Positions 34,898 to 43,532 of a stretch of DNA of 64,000 nucleotides are shown here, piece by piece. The stretch lies in the NCBI RefSeq assembly GCF_008974225.1, contig NZ_BKZR01000001.1:92305-156304 (forward strand). The letters run 5' to 3'. The stretch comes from Weizmannia acidilactici (lineage in GTDB: Bacteria > Bacillota > Bacilli > Bacillales > Bacillaceae_C). Position 1 is the first letter of the stretch. Every line of letters begins with the position of its first letter. The notes beneath the pieces are model-generated. The model made no database searches. It saw only the letters and a program-made list of their open reading frames with translations, and was not told the origin of the DNA. The position numbers and the translations under genes were made by a program.

Positions 34898-36445
34898 ATG
34901 AACGAGAAACAGCGCTTAGAGCAGCAGCGAGTGAAATCAGTGGAGCCTGCGGACAAAAAATCCGAAAAGGACTACAGTAAATATTTCCAATCTGTCTATA
35001 TCCCGCCAAATTTAAAAGAAGCGAGAAAACGAAGCAGGGCAGCAGTCCAATATTATAAAGATTTTCAAATCGACGAAGACTTGAAAGGCATGGGGGAAGG
35101 GTTAAAGTTTTATATCCGGACGTATGGCTGCCAAATGAACGAGCATGATACGGAAGTCATGGCCGGCATTTTTATGCAGCTCGGTTATAAACCGACTGAT
35201 ATGGTTGAAGATGCTGATGTGATCCTTTTGAACACATGCGCAATCCGTGAAAATGCCGAAAACAAAGTATTCGGCGAAATCGGGCACTTGAAACATTTGA
35301 AAACGGAAAAACCCGATATGCTGATCGGTGTATGCGGCTGCATGTCACAGGAAGAGTCCGTTGTCAATAAAATTTTACAGAAGCACCCGCATGTCGATAT
35401 GATTTTCGGTACCCATAACATTCATCGCTTGCCGCAAATTTTAAAAGAAGCGTATATGTCGAAAGCAATGGTTGTGGAAGTGTGGTCCAAAGAAGGGGAT
35501 GTCATCGAAAACCTGCCGAAAGTGCGCAAGGGCAATATCAAAGCATGGGTCAATATCATGTACGGTTGCGATAAATTCTGCACGTACTGCATCGTGCCGT
35601 ATACGCGAGGCAAAGAACGTTCAAGGCGCCCGGAAGACATTATTCAGGAAGTGCGGGAACTGGCGGCGCAAGGCTATAAAGAGATCACTTTGCTCGGCCA
35701 AAACGTGAATGCGTACGGGAAAGATTTTGAAGACATCGAATACGGGCTCGGCGATTTGATGGACGATCTCCGGAAAATCGATATTCCGCGCATCCGCTTT
35801 ACGACAAGCCATCCGCGCGACTTTGACGACCGCCTCATCGAAGTCTTGGCGAAAAAAGGAAATTTGATGGAACATATCCATCTCCCGGTCCAATCAGGTT
35901 CAAGCGAAATTTTGAAAATTATGGGCCGCAAATATACAAGGGAACAATATTTGGAACTTGTCCGCAAAATCAAAGCTGCGATTCCTGACGTTTCATTATC
36001 AACCGATATTATTGTCGGCTTCCCGAATGAAACGGAAGAGCAGTTTGAAGAAACATTGTCGCTTTATAAAGAAGTCGGGTTTGAAACGGCCTATACTTTT
36101 ATTTATTCCCCGCGTGAAGGCACGCCGGCAGCAAAAATGAAAGACAACATCCCGGTGGAAGTCAAAAAAGAACGGCTGCAGCGCCTGAACGAAGTGGTGA
36201 ACGCATACTCTAAAGCCGCAATGGAAAAATACGAAGGCCAGACCGTTGAAGTGCTGGTTGAGGGCGAAAGTAAAAACAATCCGGATATTTTGGCCGGCTA
36301 TACCCGCAAAAATAAACTGGTCAACTTCAAGGGGCCAAAATCGGCGATTGGAAAATTGGTAAAGGTCAAAATTACAAAAGCCAAAACTTGGTCGCTGGAC
36401 GGGGAAATGGTCGGTGCCGCCGATGCGGTCGGAGTGGAAGCGTGA
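34898..36445 (+). CDS. miaB: tRNA-2-methylthio-N6-dimethylallyladenosine synthase MiaB
   Basis: 515 aa. A radical SAM methylthiotransferase that converts i6A37 to ms2i6A37 in tRNAs reading UNN codons. The radical SAM cluster cysteines are C224, C228 and C231 (CDKFCTYC). The second cluster uses C78, C114 and C148 (YGCQMN, NTCAIRE, GVCGCM). A C-terminal TRAM domain covers about the last 65 residues. It overlaps ricA by one base. Its substrate nucleotide is made by MiaA, whose gene in this window is broken. Confidence 0.96.
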   Translation: MNEKQRLEQQRVKSVEPADKKSEKDYSKYFQSVYIPPNLKEARKRSRAAVQYYKDFQIDEDLKGMGEGLKFYIRTYGCQMNEHDTEVMAGIFMQLGYKPTDMVEDADVILLNTCAIRENAENKVFGEIGHLKHLKTEKPDMLIGVCGCMSQEESVVNKILQKHPHVDMIFGTHNIHRLPQILKEAYMSKAMVVEVWSKEGDVIENLPKVRKGNIKAWVNIMYGCDKFCTYCIVPYTRGKERSRRPEDIIQEVRELAAQGYKEITLLGQNVNAYGKDFEDIEYGLGDLMDDLRKIDIPRIRFTTSHPRDFDDRLIEVLAKKGNLMEHIHLPVQSGSSEILKIMGRKYTREQYLELVRKIKAAIPDVSLSTDIIVGFPNETEEQFEETLSLYKEVGFETAYTFIYSPREGTPAAKMKDNIPVEVKKERLQRLNEVVNAYSKAAMEKYEGQTVEVLVEGESKNNPDILAGYTRKNKLVNFKGPKSAIGKLVKVKITKAKTWSLDGEMVGAADAVGVEA

Positions 36446-36873
36446 TGGCGAAGTTTACGAAAAATGATATTGTTGCAAAAGCGGCGGAACTCGCGAAAAT
36501 GATTGCGGAAACGGACGAAGTGGACTATTTTAAACGTGCGGAGGCGCAAATCAATGAAAATGAGAAAGTCCGCAATTTAATTGCCAGTATCAAAGCCCTG
36601 CAAAAGCAGGCCGTAAACTTGCAGCATTATGGAAAAACAGAAGCATTAAAACAGGTGGAAGAAAAAATTGATACGCTGGAAGAAAAGTTGAACGATATCC
36701 CGGTTGTCCAGGAATTTAAGCAATCCCAGGTGGATGTGAATGATCTTCTCCAGTTGGTTGCGAATACGATTTCCAATACGGTGACGGACGAAATCATTAT
36801 CTCTACGGGAGGAGACCTTTTAAAAGGGCAGACCGGTTCACAGGTGAAATATTCTTCCGGCAAAATCCACTAA
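36445..36873 (+). CDS. ricA: RicA (YmcA), RNase Y/Ric complex subunit
   Basis: 142 aa from ATG 36445, overlapping the miaB stop by one base. It is an all-helical YlbF/YmcA family protein (FTKNDIVAKAAELAKMIAET). RicA with RicF and RicT binds RNase Y and controls mRNA processing, competence, biofilm and sporulation. The B. subtilis complex carries iron-sulfur clusters with cysteines from Ric subunits, but this protein contains no cysteine at all (end: GSQVKYSSGKIH). Confidence 0.93.
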   Translation: MAKFTKNDIVAKAAELAKMIAETDEVDYFKRAEAQINENEKVRNLIASIKALQKQAVNLQHYGKTEALKQVEEKIDTLEEKLNDIPVVQEFKQSQVDVNDLLQLVANTISNTVTDEIIISTGGDLLKGQTGSQVKYSSGKIH

Positions 36874-36916
36874 AAAAGCGGTGCGCGCCTTTTTCGGTGC
36901 TCACCGCTTTTTTTAA
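36873..36916 (+). terminator. Terminator after ricA
   Basis: AAAAAGCGGTG pairs with CACCGCTTTTT, followed by TTTAAC. Confidence 0.85.
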
Positions 36917-36983
36917 CGCAGCCTCTTGGAGAACCGGCGCAGAGCGGTTGATGTAATCTATCTTTCTTTTTAAAACTTCCGGG

Positions 36984-37011
36984 CACCTCCCCAAAACTTC
37001 TGCATAACTTA
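36984..37011 (+). promoter_or_regulatory. Putative SigK promoter of cotE
   Basis: CATAACTTA (37003-37011) fits the SigK -10 consensus CATANNNTA exactly, and CACC (36984-36987) is a good -35 at 16 bases. B. subtilis cotE has SigE and SigK promoters. A weaker CATAGGAT at 37069-37076 might be the other one. Confidence 0.65.
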
Positions 37012-37108
37012 AAAATACCTTTATATCCGGGACAGGAAAAAAGTTTGGCACACCGGCCTGGGTAAAAGCATAGGATGAATTGAAAATAATTGAGGAGGGT
37101 TCGCTCGA

Positions 37109-37648
37109 ATGGCAGAATATAGAGAAATCATTACAAAAGCAGTTGTTGCGAAAGGGCGCAAATTTACGCAGTCCAACCATACGATATGCCCGCCGCATCA
37201 TCCTTCGAGCATTTTAGGCTGCTGGATTATCAACCATAAGTACGAAGCTAAGAAAGTGGATAAAGAAGTTGAAATCCGCGGCTCTTACGATGTCAACATT
37301 TGGTATTCCCATAACGATAATACGCGGACATCGGTGATGACGGAAAAAGTTGAATACACCGATACCGTCAAATTAAATTACCGGGACCCAGATTGCCTTG
37401 ACGACAAAGAAGTCATCGCAAGCGTCTTGCAGCAGCCAAATTGCATCGAAGCGGTCATTTCGCCAAACGGGAATAAAATTATTGTGAGTGTTGAAAGAGA
37501 ATTCCTCGTTGAAGTGATCGGGGAAACAAAAGTTTGTGTCGCTATCCATCCGGACGGCTGCGGCGGCGATGATGAATGGGAAGAAGAATCCGGCGATGAA
37601 TTTGAAGAACTGAATCCAGACTTTTTAGTGGGCAGCGAAGAAGAATAA
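37109..37648 (+). CDS. cotE: Spore outer coat morphogenetic protein CotE
   Basis: 179 aa (181 in B. subtilis), with TTGAGGAGGG upstream. The N-terminal half (MAEYREIITKAVVAKGRKFT, PPHHPSSILGCWIINHKYEA) mediates multimerisation. The C-terminal tail is highly acidic (DDEWEEESGDEFEELNPDF) and recruits outer coat proteins. It lies between ricA and mutS as in B. subtilis. Confidence 0.97.
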   Translation: MAEYREIITKAVVAKGRKFTQSNHTICPPHHPSSILGCWIINHKYEAKKVDKEVEIRGSYDVNIWYSHNDNTRTSVMTEKVEYTDTVKLNYRDPDCLDDKEVIASVLQQPNCIEAVISPNGNKIIVSVEREFLVEVIGETKVCVAIHPDGCGGDDEWEEESGDEFEELNPDFLVGSEEE

Positions 37649-37656
37649 AAGCATTC

Positions 37657-37688
37657 AACTAGGAGATCATCGCACTCCTAGTTTTTTC
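37657..37688 (+). terminator. Terminator after cotE
   Basis: Perfect 9-bp stem AACTAGGAG/CTCCTAGTT followed by TTTTT. Confidence 0.9.
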
Positions 37689-37724
37689 TTGTATATTCAA
37701 TTTATGAAGGTACACATGCAAATA

Positions 37725-37733
37725 TGTTATAAT
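37725..37733 (+). promoter_or_regulatory. Extended -10 promoter of mutSL
   Basis: TGTTATAAT is a perfect extended -10 about 50 bases upstream of mutS. No strong -35 is seen. Confidence 0.65.
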
Positions 37734-37784
37734 AAACAGTATTGAAATAAACGAAGTTGAAAGCAGGAAAGGAATTTGGTAAGA

Positions 37785-40382
37785 ATGGCTGCGTATACCC
37801 CAATGATTCAGCAGTATTTACAAGTGAAGGCGGAATATCAGGATGCCTTTTTGTTTTTCCGCCTCGGCGATTTTTACGAAATGTTTTTCGAAGATGCCAT
37901 CAAGGCTTCCCAGGAATTAGAAATTACGTTGACAAGCAGGGACGGCGGCGGCGAAGAGAGAATCCCGATGTGCGGGGTACCGTACCATTCAGCAACTGCC
38001 TATATTGAGCAACTGGTCGGAAAAGGCTATAAAGTGGCGATTTGCGAGCAAATGGAAGACCCGAAACTGGCAAAAGGGGTTATCAAACGGGAAGTGATCC
38101 AGCTGATTACCCCGGGGACGATGATGGAAGGAAAATCCCTTTCCGAGAAGGAGAATCATTATATCGCGTCTATTGCCGCCATCCCAAATGGGGGGTTTGC
38201 GCTTGCTTATATTGATTTATCGACAGGCGAGAGCCGCGCAACGGTGTTGGATGGCCCATTTGAAGAGACCTTCAATGAACTTAATTCGATCGGGGCAAAA
38301 GAAGCGGTTGTTGATCCGGATTTCCCTGAAGATTTTTGTAAATTGATGAAGAACAGCGGGAATATTACGATTTCATATGAAACGGACACAACGGAAAAGG
38401 AAGATTTTACAAAGCTTTTGGCCGGTGCGGGCACAGAAAATCTGAGGCTGTCTGTTACAAGGTTATTAAACTATTTATACCGGACACAGAAAAGAAGCCT
38501 TGACCATTTGCAGCCGGTAGAAGTGTATGAAGTCCGCCAGTATTTAAAAATCGACTATTACTCAAAGCGCAATCTTGAACTGACAGAAACAATCCGCGCA
38601 CAGGGGAAGAAGGGGTCACTCCTTTGGCTGCTTGATGAAACGATGACGGCTATGGGCGCACGCCTTTTAAAGCAATGGATCGACCGCCCGCTTTTGAAAC
38701 GTGAAAAAATCGAAGCGCGGCTCGCCATGGTTGAAACCTTCCTCAACCATTACTTTGAAAGGCAGGATATCCGGGAACGGCTGAAAGAAGTGTACGATTT
38801 GGAAAGGCTTGCCGGCCGGGTTGCGTTCGGCAATGTGAATGCGCGCGACCTCATTCAGCTAAAATGCTCGCTCCAGCAGGTTCCGGGTATCCGCGCGTTG
38901 ATTGAAAGCTTAGGGAATGCGGAAAGCGAAAAACTTGCCTCGCTTCTTGATCCGTGCGAGGAACTGACAGATCTGCTTGAACGCGCGATTGCAGACAATC
39001 CCCCTGTCTCCGTTAAAGAAGGCGGCATGATCCGCGACGGCTACGATGAAGAGCTCGACCGTTACCGGGACGCGAGCAAAAACGGCAAGCAGTGGATTGC
39101 AAGCCTCGAACAGGAGGAGCGGGAACGGACCGGGATTAAGTCGCTGAAAGTTGGTTACAACCGTGTGTTCGGCTATTATATTGAGGTGACAAAAGCGAAT
39201 CTCCACCTGCTGGAAGAAGGACGCTACGAACGTAAGCAGACGCTTGCAAACGCCGAAAGGTTTATTACCCCCGAGCTCAAAGAAAAAGAAGCGCTCATTT
39301 TGCAGGCGGAAGAAAGGATCATTGATCTTGAATACGAGCTGTTTACGGAAATTCGCGGACACGTAAAAGAGTTTATTCCGCGCCTGCAAAGCCTTGCCAA
39401 AGCGGTCAGCATGATTGATGTGCTCCAAAGTTTTGCAACCGTAAGTGAAAACCGCCATTATACGAAACCTGTTTTCCGTGAAGACGGCGTATTGAAAATC
39501 ACAGACGGCCGCCACCCGGTTGTCGAAAAAGTGCTCGATTCACAAAGCTATGTGCCGAACGACTGCCTGATGGATGGCCGACGTGAAATCCTTTTGATTA
39601 CTGGGCCGAATATGTCGGGGAAAAGCACATATATGCGGCAGATTGCGTTGACAGTGATCCTCGCGCAAATGGGTTGCTTTGTGCCGGCTGACGAAGCGGA
39701 ACTGCCGATCTTTGACCAAATTTTTACAAGAATTGGTGCTGCGGATGATTTAATTTCCGGGCAGAGCACGTTTATGGTGGAAATGCTCGAAGCGAAAAAT
39801 GCCATTGCCCACGCGACAAAAAACAGTTTGATTTTATTTGATGAAATAGGCCGCGGAACCTCTACATATGACGGTATGGCGCTTGCACAGGCCATGATCG
39901 AATATATCCATGATAAAATCGGGGCAAAAACGCTTTTCTCCACCCATTACCATGAGCTGACCGCGCTTTCCGAAGAATTGGACAAACTGCAAAATATCCA
40001 TGTCAGTGCCATGGAGCAAAACGGAAGAGTCGTTTTTCTCCATAAAATCAAAGAAGGCCCGGCCGATAAAAGCTACGGGATCCATGTTGCCCAATTGGCC
40101 GGCCTACCGGATGGCGTGATCAAGCGTGCCGAGAAAATTTTGCATGAATTTGAGAACCACGACGGGGGCGAAAAGCAATTGCCTGCTCGCGAAACGGCTG
40201 CTGCCCATGAAGCGCCGGCCCAGCTGTCATTTTTTGAAGAGCCGGAAGAAATCAGGCATAAGGAGCCTGTTTTAAAGGAAAGAAAAGTGATCCAGCAAAT
40301 CAAAGAACTGGATTTGCTTGAAATGACGCCGCTGCAGGCGATGAACGCCCTATATGAGATCCAGAAAAAATTAAAAAAATAG
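37785..40382 (+). CDS. mutS: DNA mismatch repair protein MutS
   Basis: 865 aa from ATG 37785. An in-frame TTG at 37776 is too close to AAAGGA. The mismatch-reading Phe-x-Glu motif is in GDFYEMFFEDA. ATPase motifs are Walker A TGPNMSGKST and Walker B/signature LILFDEIGRGTSTYDG, and the C-terminal helix-turn-helix is present. It recognises mispairs and recruits MutL, encoded 15 bases downstream. Confidence 0.97.
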   Translation: MAAYTPMIQQYLQVKAEYQDAFLFFRLGDFYEMFFEDAIKASQELEITLTSRDGGGEERIPMCGVPYHSATAYIEQLVGKGYKVAICEQMEDPKLAKGVIKREVIQLITPGTMMEGKSLSEKENHYIASIAAIPNGGFALAYIDLSTGESRATVLDGPFEETFNELNSIGAKEAVVDPDFPEDFCKLMKNSGNITISYETDTTEKEDFTKLLAGAGTENLRLSVTRLLNYLYRTQKRSLDHLQPVEVYEVRQYLKIDYYSKRNLELTETIRAQGKKGSLLWLLDETMTAMGARLLKQWIDRPLLKREKIEARLAMVETFLNHYFERQDIRERLKEVYDLERLAGRVAFGNVNARDLIQLKCSLQQVPGIRALIESLGNAESEKLASLLDPCEELTDLLERAIADNPPVSVKEGGMIRDGYDEELDRYRDASKNGKQWIASLEQEERERTGIKSLKVGYNRVFGYYIEVTKANLHLLEEGRYERKQTLANAERFITPELKEKEALILQAEERIIDLEYELFTEIRGHVKEFIPRLQSLAKAVSMIDVLQSFATVSENRHYTKPVFREDGVLKITDGRHPVVEKVLDSQSYVPNDCLMDGRREILLITGPNMSGKSTYMRQIALTVILAQMGCFVPADEAELPIFDQIFTRIGAADDLISGQSTFMVEMLEAKNAIAHATKNSLILFDEIGRGTSTYDGMALAQAMIEYIHDKIGAKTLFSTHYHELTALSEELDKLQNIHVSAMEQNGRVVFLHKIKEGPADKSYGIHVAQLAGLPDGVIKRAEKILHEFENHDGGEKQLPARETAAAHEAPAQLSFFEEPEEIRHKEPVLKERKVIQQIKELDLLEMTPLQAMNALYEIQKKLKK

Positions 40383-40397
40383 GTGGTGTTGTCCGCG

Positions 40398-42299
40398 ATG
40401 GGGAAAATTGCCCAATTGGACGAGTGGCTTTCCAACAGGATTGCTGCCGGAGAAGTGGTGGAACGGCCAGCATCTGTTGTCAAGGAGTTGGTGGAAAACG
40501 CGATTGATGCACAAAGCACCGTGATTGAAATCGATGTGGAAGAAGCCGGCCTCCAGAAAATCCATGTCATCGACAACGGCACTGGCATTGAAGCGGATGA
40601 TGTGGAGCTAGCATTTTCGCGCCATGCGACAAGTAAAATTAAAAACGAGCATGATTTATTCCGTATTCGTTCGCTTGGTTTCCGCGGTGAGGCACTGCCG
40701 AGCATTGCGTCCGTTGCTCGCGTGGAAATCGTAACGTCAACCGGTGAAGGGCCGGGCATAAAAGCCATAATAGAAGGAGGAAAATGGCTTTCTCACGAAA
40801 CGGCGCCAAGCCGGAAAGGGACGGAAATGACAGTCACGGATTTATTTTTCAACACCCCGGCACGGCTAAAATATATGAAATCGATCCACACCGAGCTCGG
40901 CAATATTACCGATGTCGTCAATCGCCTGGCGCTTGCCCATCCGGAAGTGTCAATCCGCCTCCGCCATGGGGGGAAGATGCTTTTGCAGACAAATGGAAAC
41001 GGCGATGTGCGCCAGGTGCTCGCTGCCATTTACGGGGTCAATATTGCAAAAAAGATGATTCCAATCCATGCGGAAACGCTTGATTTTGAACTCAACGGTT
41101 ATATTGCCCTTCCGGAAATCACAAGGGCGTCGCGCAATTATATTTCTACGATGGTCAACGGCCGGTTCATAAAAAATTACCCGCTTGCCAAGGCGATTTT
41201 GGAAGGGTACCATACGCTGCTTCCGATCGGCCGTTATCCGATTGCGCTGCTTTCGGTGAGAATGGATCCGGTTCTCGTAGATGCCAATGTCCACCCTGCA
41301 AAGCTTGAAGTGCGTCTCAGCAAAGAAAAAGAGCTTTGCCAAATCATTTCGGAAACGATCAAAGCCGCATTTAAGAAGCAGGAATTGATCCCTACCGGCA
41401 TGATCCGGGCAGCGGAGAAGCCAAAGCAGGAGCAGGTTTCATTCCGGCTTGACCATCTGCCGGAAAAAGAGGGGCCGAAAAATGTGGAAGCCCCCGTAAA
41501 ACCAAGTTTTCCGATTTATTCGCATAAAGATGCTTTGCTGCCCGAACAAGAAATGAAAAAACTGTATATGCCGAACCCTGGACAAAGTCCGGAAACTCCT
41601 TCTCCGCTTTCAAAGCCGCCAGAGGATCCGGTTTTTCCGGAAACGGTCCGGGAAACGGATACGGCATTCGATTATAAAGAAGCAGAACAGACGATTGCCG
41701 TTGAGAATCCGGCGCCGCGCGTTCCGCCAATGTATCCGATCGGCCAGATGCACGGCACATATATTTTCGCGCAAAATGAAAACGGCCTGTACATCATTGA
41801 CCAGCACGCCGCCCAGGAAAGGGTCAAATACGAATATTTCCGCGAAAAAGTGGGAGAGGTCAAAAAAGAACTGCAGGATATGCTTGTGCCACTGACGCTT
41901 GAATACTCGACGGACGAGGCGATTAAAATTCAGGAAAACCTTGATGCGCTGAAAGAAGTCGGCGTTTTTTTGGAACCGTTCGGGCATAACAGCTTTATCG
42001 TCCGTTCGCATCCGACATGGTTCCCGAAAAACGAGGAAAAAGAAGTCATTGAAGAAATGATTGAACAGGTCCTTTTGGTGAAAAAAGTGGATATCAAAAA
42101 ATTGCGCGAAGAAGCGGCCATCATGATGAGCTGCAAAGGCTCGATTAAGGCAAACCGGCACTTGCGCAATGACGAAATCCAGGCGCTTCTGGACGCCCTC
42201 CGGATGTCGTCCGACCCGTTCACATGCCCGCACGGTCGCCCGATTATCATTCATTACTCGGTTTACGATCTTGAGAAGATGTTTAAGAGGGTGATGTAG
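40398..42299 (+). CDS. mutL: DNA mismatch repair endonuclease MutL
   Basis: 633 aa from ATG 40398. The N-terminal GHKL ATPase domain shows RIAAGEVVERPASVVKELVE, DNGTGI and SLGFRGEALPSI. A variable Pro/Lys/Glu-rich linker spans about 335-450. The C-terminal endonuclease motif DQHAAQERVKYE is near residues 467-478, with CPHGRP near the end, as in organisms without MutH. It nicks the daughter strand after MutS binding. Confidence 0.96.
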   Translation: MGKIAQLDEWLSNRIAAGEVVERPASVVKELVENAIDAQSTVIEIDVEEAGLQKIHVIDNGTGIEADDVELAFSRHATSKIKNEHDLFRIRSLGFRGEALPSIASVARVEIVTSTGEGPGIKAIIEGGKWLSHETAPSRKGTEMTVTDLFFNTPARLKYMKSIHTELGNITDVVNRLALAHPEVSIRLRHGGKMLLQTNGNGDVRQVLAAIYGVNIAKKMIPIHAETLDFELNGYIALPEITRASRNYISTMVNGRFIKNYPLAKAILEGYHTLLPIGRYPIALLSVRMDPVLVDANVHPAKLEVRLSKEKELCQIISETIKAAFKKQELIPTGMIRAAEKPKQEQVSFRLDHLPEKEGPKNVEAPVKPSFPIYSHKDALLPEQEMKKLYMPNPGQSPETPSPLSKPPEDPVFPETVRETDTAFDYKEAEQTIAVENPAPRVPPMYPIGQMHGTYIFAQNENGLYIIDQHAAQERVKYEYFREKVGEVKKELQDMLVPLTLEYSTDEAIKIQENLDALKEVGVFLEPFGHNSFIVRSHPTWFPKNEEKEVIEEMIEQVLLVKKVDIKKLREEAAIMMSCKGSIKANRHLRNDEIQALLDALRMSSDPFTCPHGRPIIIHYSVYDLEKMFKRVM

Positions 42300-42347
42300 T
42301 TTGAGCAAAATCCCCTTATGAAATTGGGGGAGGATATTAAATCGCAC

Positions 42348-42376
42348 TTGACACATCGGATTAATATGCATATAAT
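42348..42376 (+). promoter_or_regulatory. Consensus SigA promoter before the SAM riboswitch
   Basis: A perfect TTGACA (42348-42353), a 17-base spacer and a perfect TATAAT (42371-42376). It is the strongest promoter in the window. Confidence 0.9.
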
Positions 42377-42403
42377 AAAACCAACATACATTTACATCGA
42401 TTA

Positions 42404-42504
42404 ACTTATCCAGAGAGGTGGAGGGATTGGCCCGATGAAACCTCAGCAACCGGCCTGCACGGCACGGTGCTAATTCCAATAAGCCTGAGGCTTTGAAGAT
42501 AAGT
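42404..42504 (+). promoter_or_regulatory. SAM-I (S-box) riboswitch aptamer
   Basis: It contains the S-box core blocks in order: CTTATC-CAGAGAGGTGGAGGGA, TGGCCCGATGAAACCTCAGC, AACC, GGTGCTAATTCC and TTTGAAGATAAG. The P1 helix pairs ACTTATC (42404-42410) with GATAAGT (42498-42504). Binding of S-adenosylmethionine normally favours the terminator and switches genes off. The only gene downstream is the FbpA-like small protein, which is unusual. Confidence 0.95.
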
Positions 42505-42527
42505 TGAGGTGACATGCCCATTTGAAG

Positions 42528-42561
42528 AACCCCTCTTCTTATTTTTGAAGCGGGGTTTTAT
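42528..42561 (+). terminator. Expression-platform terminator of the SAM riboswitch
   Basis: AACCCC pairs with GGGGTT, with an inner CTTC/GAAG stem, followed by TTATTTTT. It lies 24 bases after the aptamer and 25 bases before the FbpA-like gene. Confidence 0.85.
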
Positions 42562-42585
42562 TTTTAAATAAAAGGAGCGATACAA

Positions 42586-42795
42586 ATGGGCAATATAAAA
42601 GACAGGGAATTGGCAGCTGAAAAAAGGAGGAATGAACTGATTGACCGGCTGATTGCCTTCCATATTTATAAAAAAGGAGGGAAGCACCTGTTTGAACTCA
42701 CGCTTCACGAACTTGAACAGGAATACCGGCATATCCAATCGCAGGTGCATCCCCACAGCGGCTGGGAATCGATCCATTGGAAACGGAAAAAATAA
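42586..42795 (+). CDS. FbpA-like small basic protein under a SAM riboswitch
   Basis: 69 aa, with AAAGGAG eight bases upstream of the ATG. The segment AAEKRRNELIDRLIAFHIYK and the following HLFELTLHELEQEY fit the Fur-regulated basic protein (FbpA) family, from memory of its pattern. FbpA proteins are small iron-sparing regulators or chaperone-like partners in B. subtilis. Here the leader carries a SAM-I riboswitch, and I see no Fur box. The gene stands alone, with oppositely oriented genes after it. Confidence 0.75.
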   Translation: MGNIKDRELAAEKRRNELIDRLIAFHIYKKGGKHLFELTLHELEQEYRHIQSQVHPHSGWESIHWKRKK

Positions 42796-42825
42796 ACCGG
42801 AAAGGTCATTTTAAATCCTGTTCCC

Positions 42826-42963
42826 TTAGGCGGTCAACCGTTCCATTTCAAAATAGGCGGCATTGAGCTGCCTGTGCGTTTCGGAAATTCCTTTTTCCTC
42901 CAAGGTATTTCCCGCGGATTTTATAATAAGAACGCGGGTTGAACCATTTATGCCCTTTTTCAC
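42826..42963 (-). CDS. Hypothetical 45-aa protein
   Basis: Unrecognised. It starts with GTG at 42963 behind a very good ribosome binding site (GAAAGGAGGCGAGATT), which is the main reason to believe it. The product begins VKKGINGSTRVLIIKSAGNT and ends LNAAYFEMERLTA: a short basic beta-like start and a helical acidic end. It lies convergent to the FbpA-like gene and downstream of the Spo0E-like gene on the same strand. No function can be assigned. Confidence 0.5.
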   Translation of the reverse strand: MKKGINGSTRVLIIKSAGNTLEEKGISETHRQLNAAYFEMERLTA

Positions 42964-43039
42964 AATCTCGCCTCCTTTCATTCAGCTGCCCATAGTGTTG
43001 CCGTAAAAACGGGAAATATCCGGCGGAAATGGAGACGTT

Positions 43040-43249
43040 TTAATCGGAGAACGAAGCATCTTTGCCTTTTTGGAGCATGTACAGCTGGTATTCATAAATG
43101 AGCTTGTCCAGGAGCTGGCTCTGGCGGATGGTTTCCGGGTGGTTAAAACCTTTTTGCACGGCAAATTGCATCATCTTTTTCCGGATTATGTTGATGTTGC
43201 GGGACAAATTAGAAGTTTTTTGGTTTGGTTTACGGTTGTTTTTTGGCAT
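43040..43249 (-). CDS. Spo0E-like aspartyl-phosphate phosphatase
   Basis: 69 aa from ATG 43249, with GGAAAGGAACG upstream; a longer frame to 43285 lacks support. The signature of the family is visible: IRKKMMQFAVQKGFNHPETI followed by RQSQLLDKLIYEYQ, including the SQxLD motif. Spo0E-type proteins dephosphorylate Spo0A~P and delay sporulation. The basic N-terminal tail (PKNNRKPNQKTSNLS) is longer than usual. Assignment rests on motif recognition. Confidence 0.82.
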   Translation of the reverse strand: MPKNNRKPNQKTSNLSRNINIIRKKMMQFAVQKGFNHPETIRQSQLLDKLIYEYQLYMLQKGKDASFSD

Positions 43250-43355
43250 ACAAACGTTCCTTTCCGGAAATATGGGGGGAAACAATTAAGCAAAAATTTT
43301 CACGGAGCGGGACAATCAGATCCGTTTTGGAGAATGTTTGCGGATTGGAAAGAGG

Positions 43356-43532
43356 CTATTCTTCGGATCGGCCGAGAGGAATTTCGTCATGATCGGGATG
43401 GATGACGCACCCAATCAAAAGAATATCTTCATAAATACTCTTTTTTACGCTTTCATATGGGCATTTCCGGTAATCATCCAGAAGGCGCCCCAATTCAATA
43501 ATGAATAATAAGGTTTCTTCCTCTTTGACCAT
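43356..43532 (-). CDS. Hypothetical 58-aa protein
   Basis: Unrecognised. ATG at 43532 with a modest AGGCAGG upstream. The sequence begins MVKEEETLLFIIELGRLLDD, continues YRKCPYESVKKSIYEDILLI and ends with HPDHDEIPLGRSEE. It is protein-like, mostly helical and acidic, with two cysteines. It lies upstream of the Spo0E-like gene on the same strand, about 100 bases away, and may share its transcript. Confidence 0.5.
   Translation of the reverse strand: MVKEEETLLFIIELGRLLDDYRKCPYESVKKSIYEDILLIGCVIHPDHDEIPLGRSEE

Noticed and set aside
41610..42521. 303-aa minus-strand ORF opposite mutL
   Set aside because: Phe/His-rich composition typical of antisense frames; it also crosses the SAM riboswitch and promoter.
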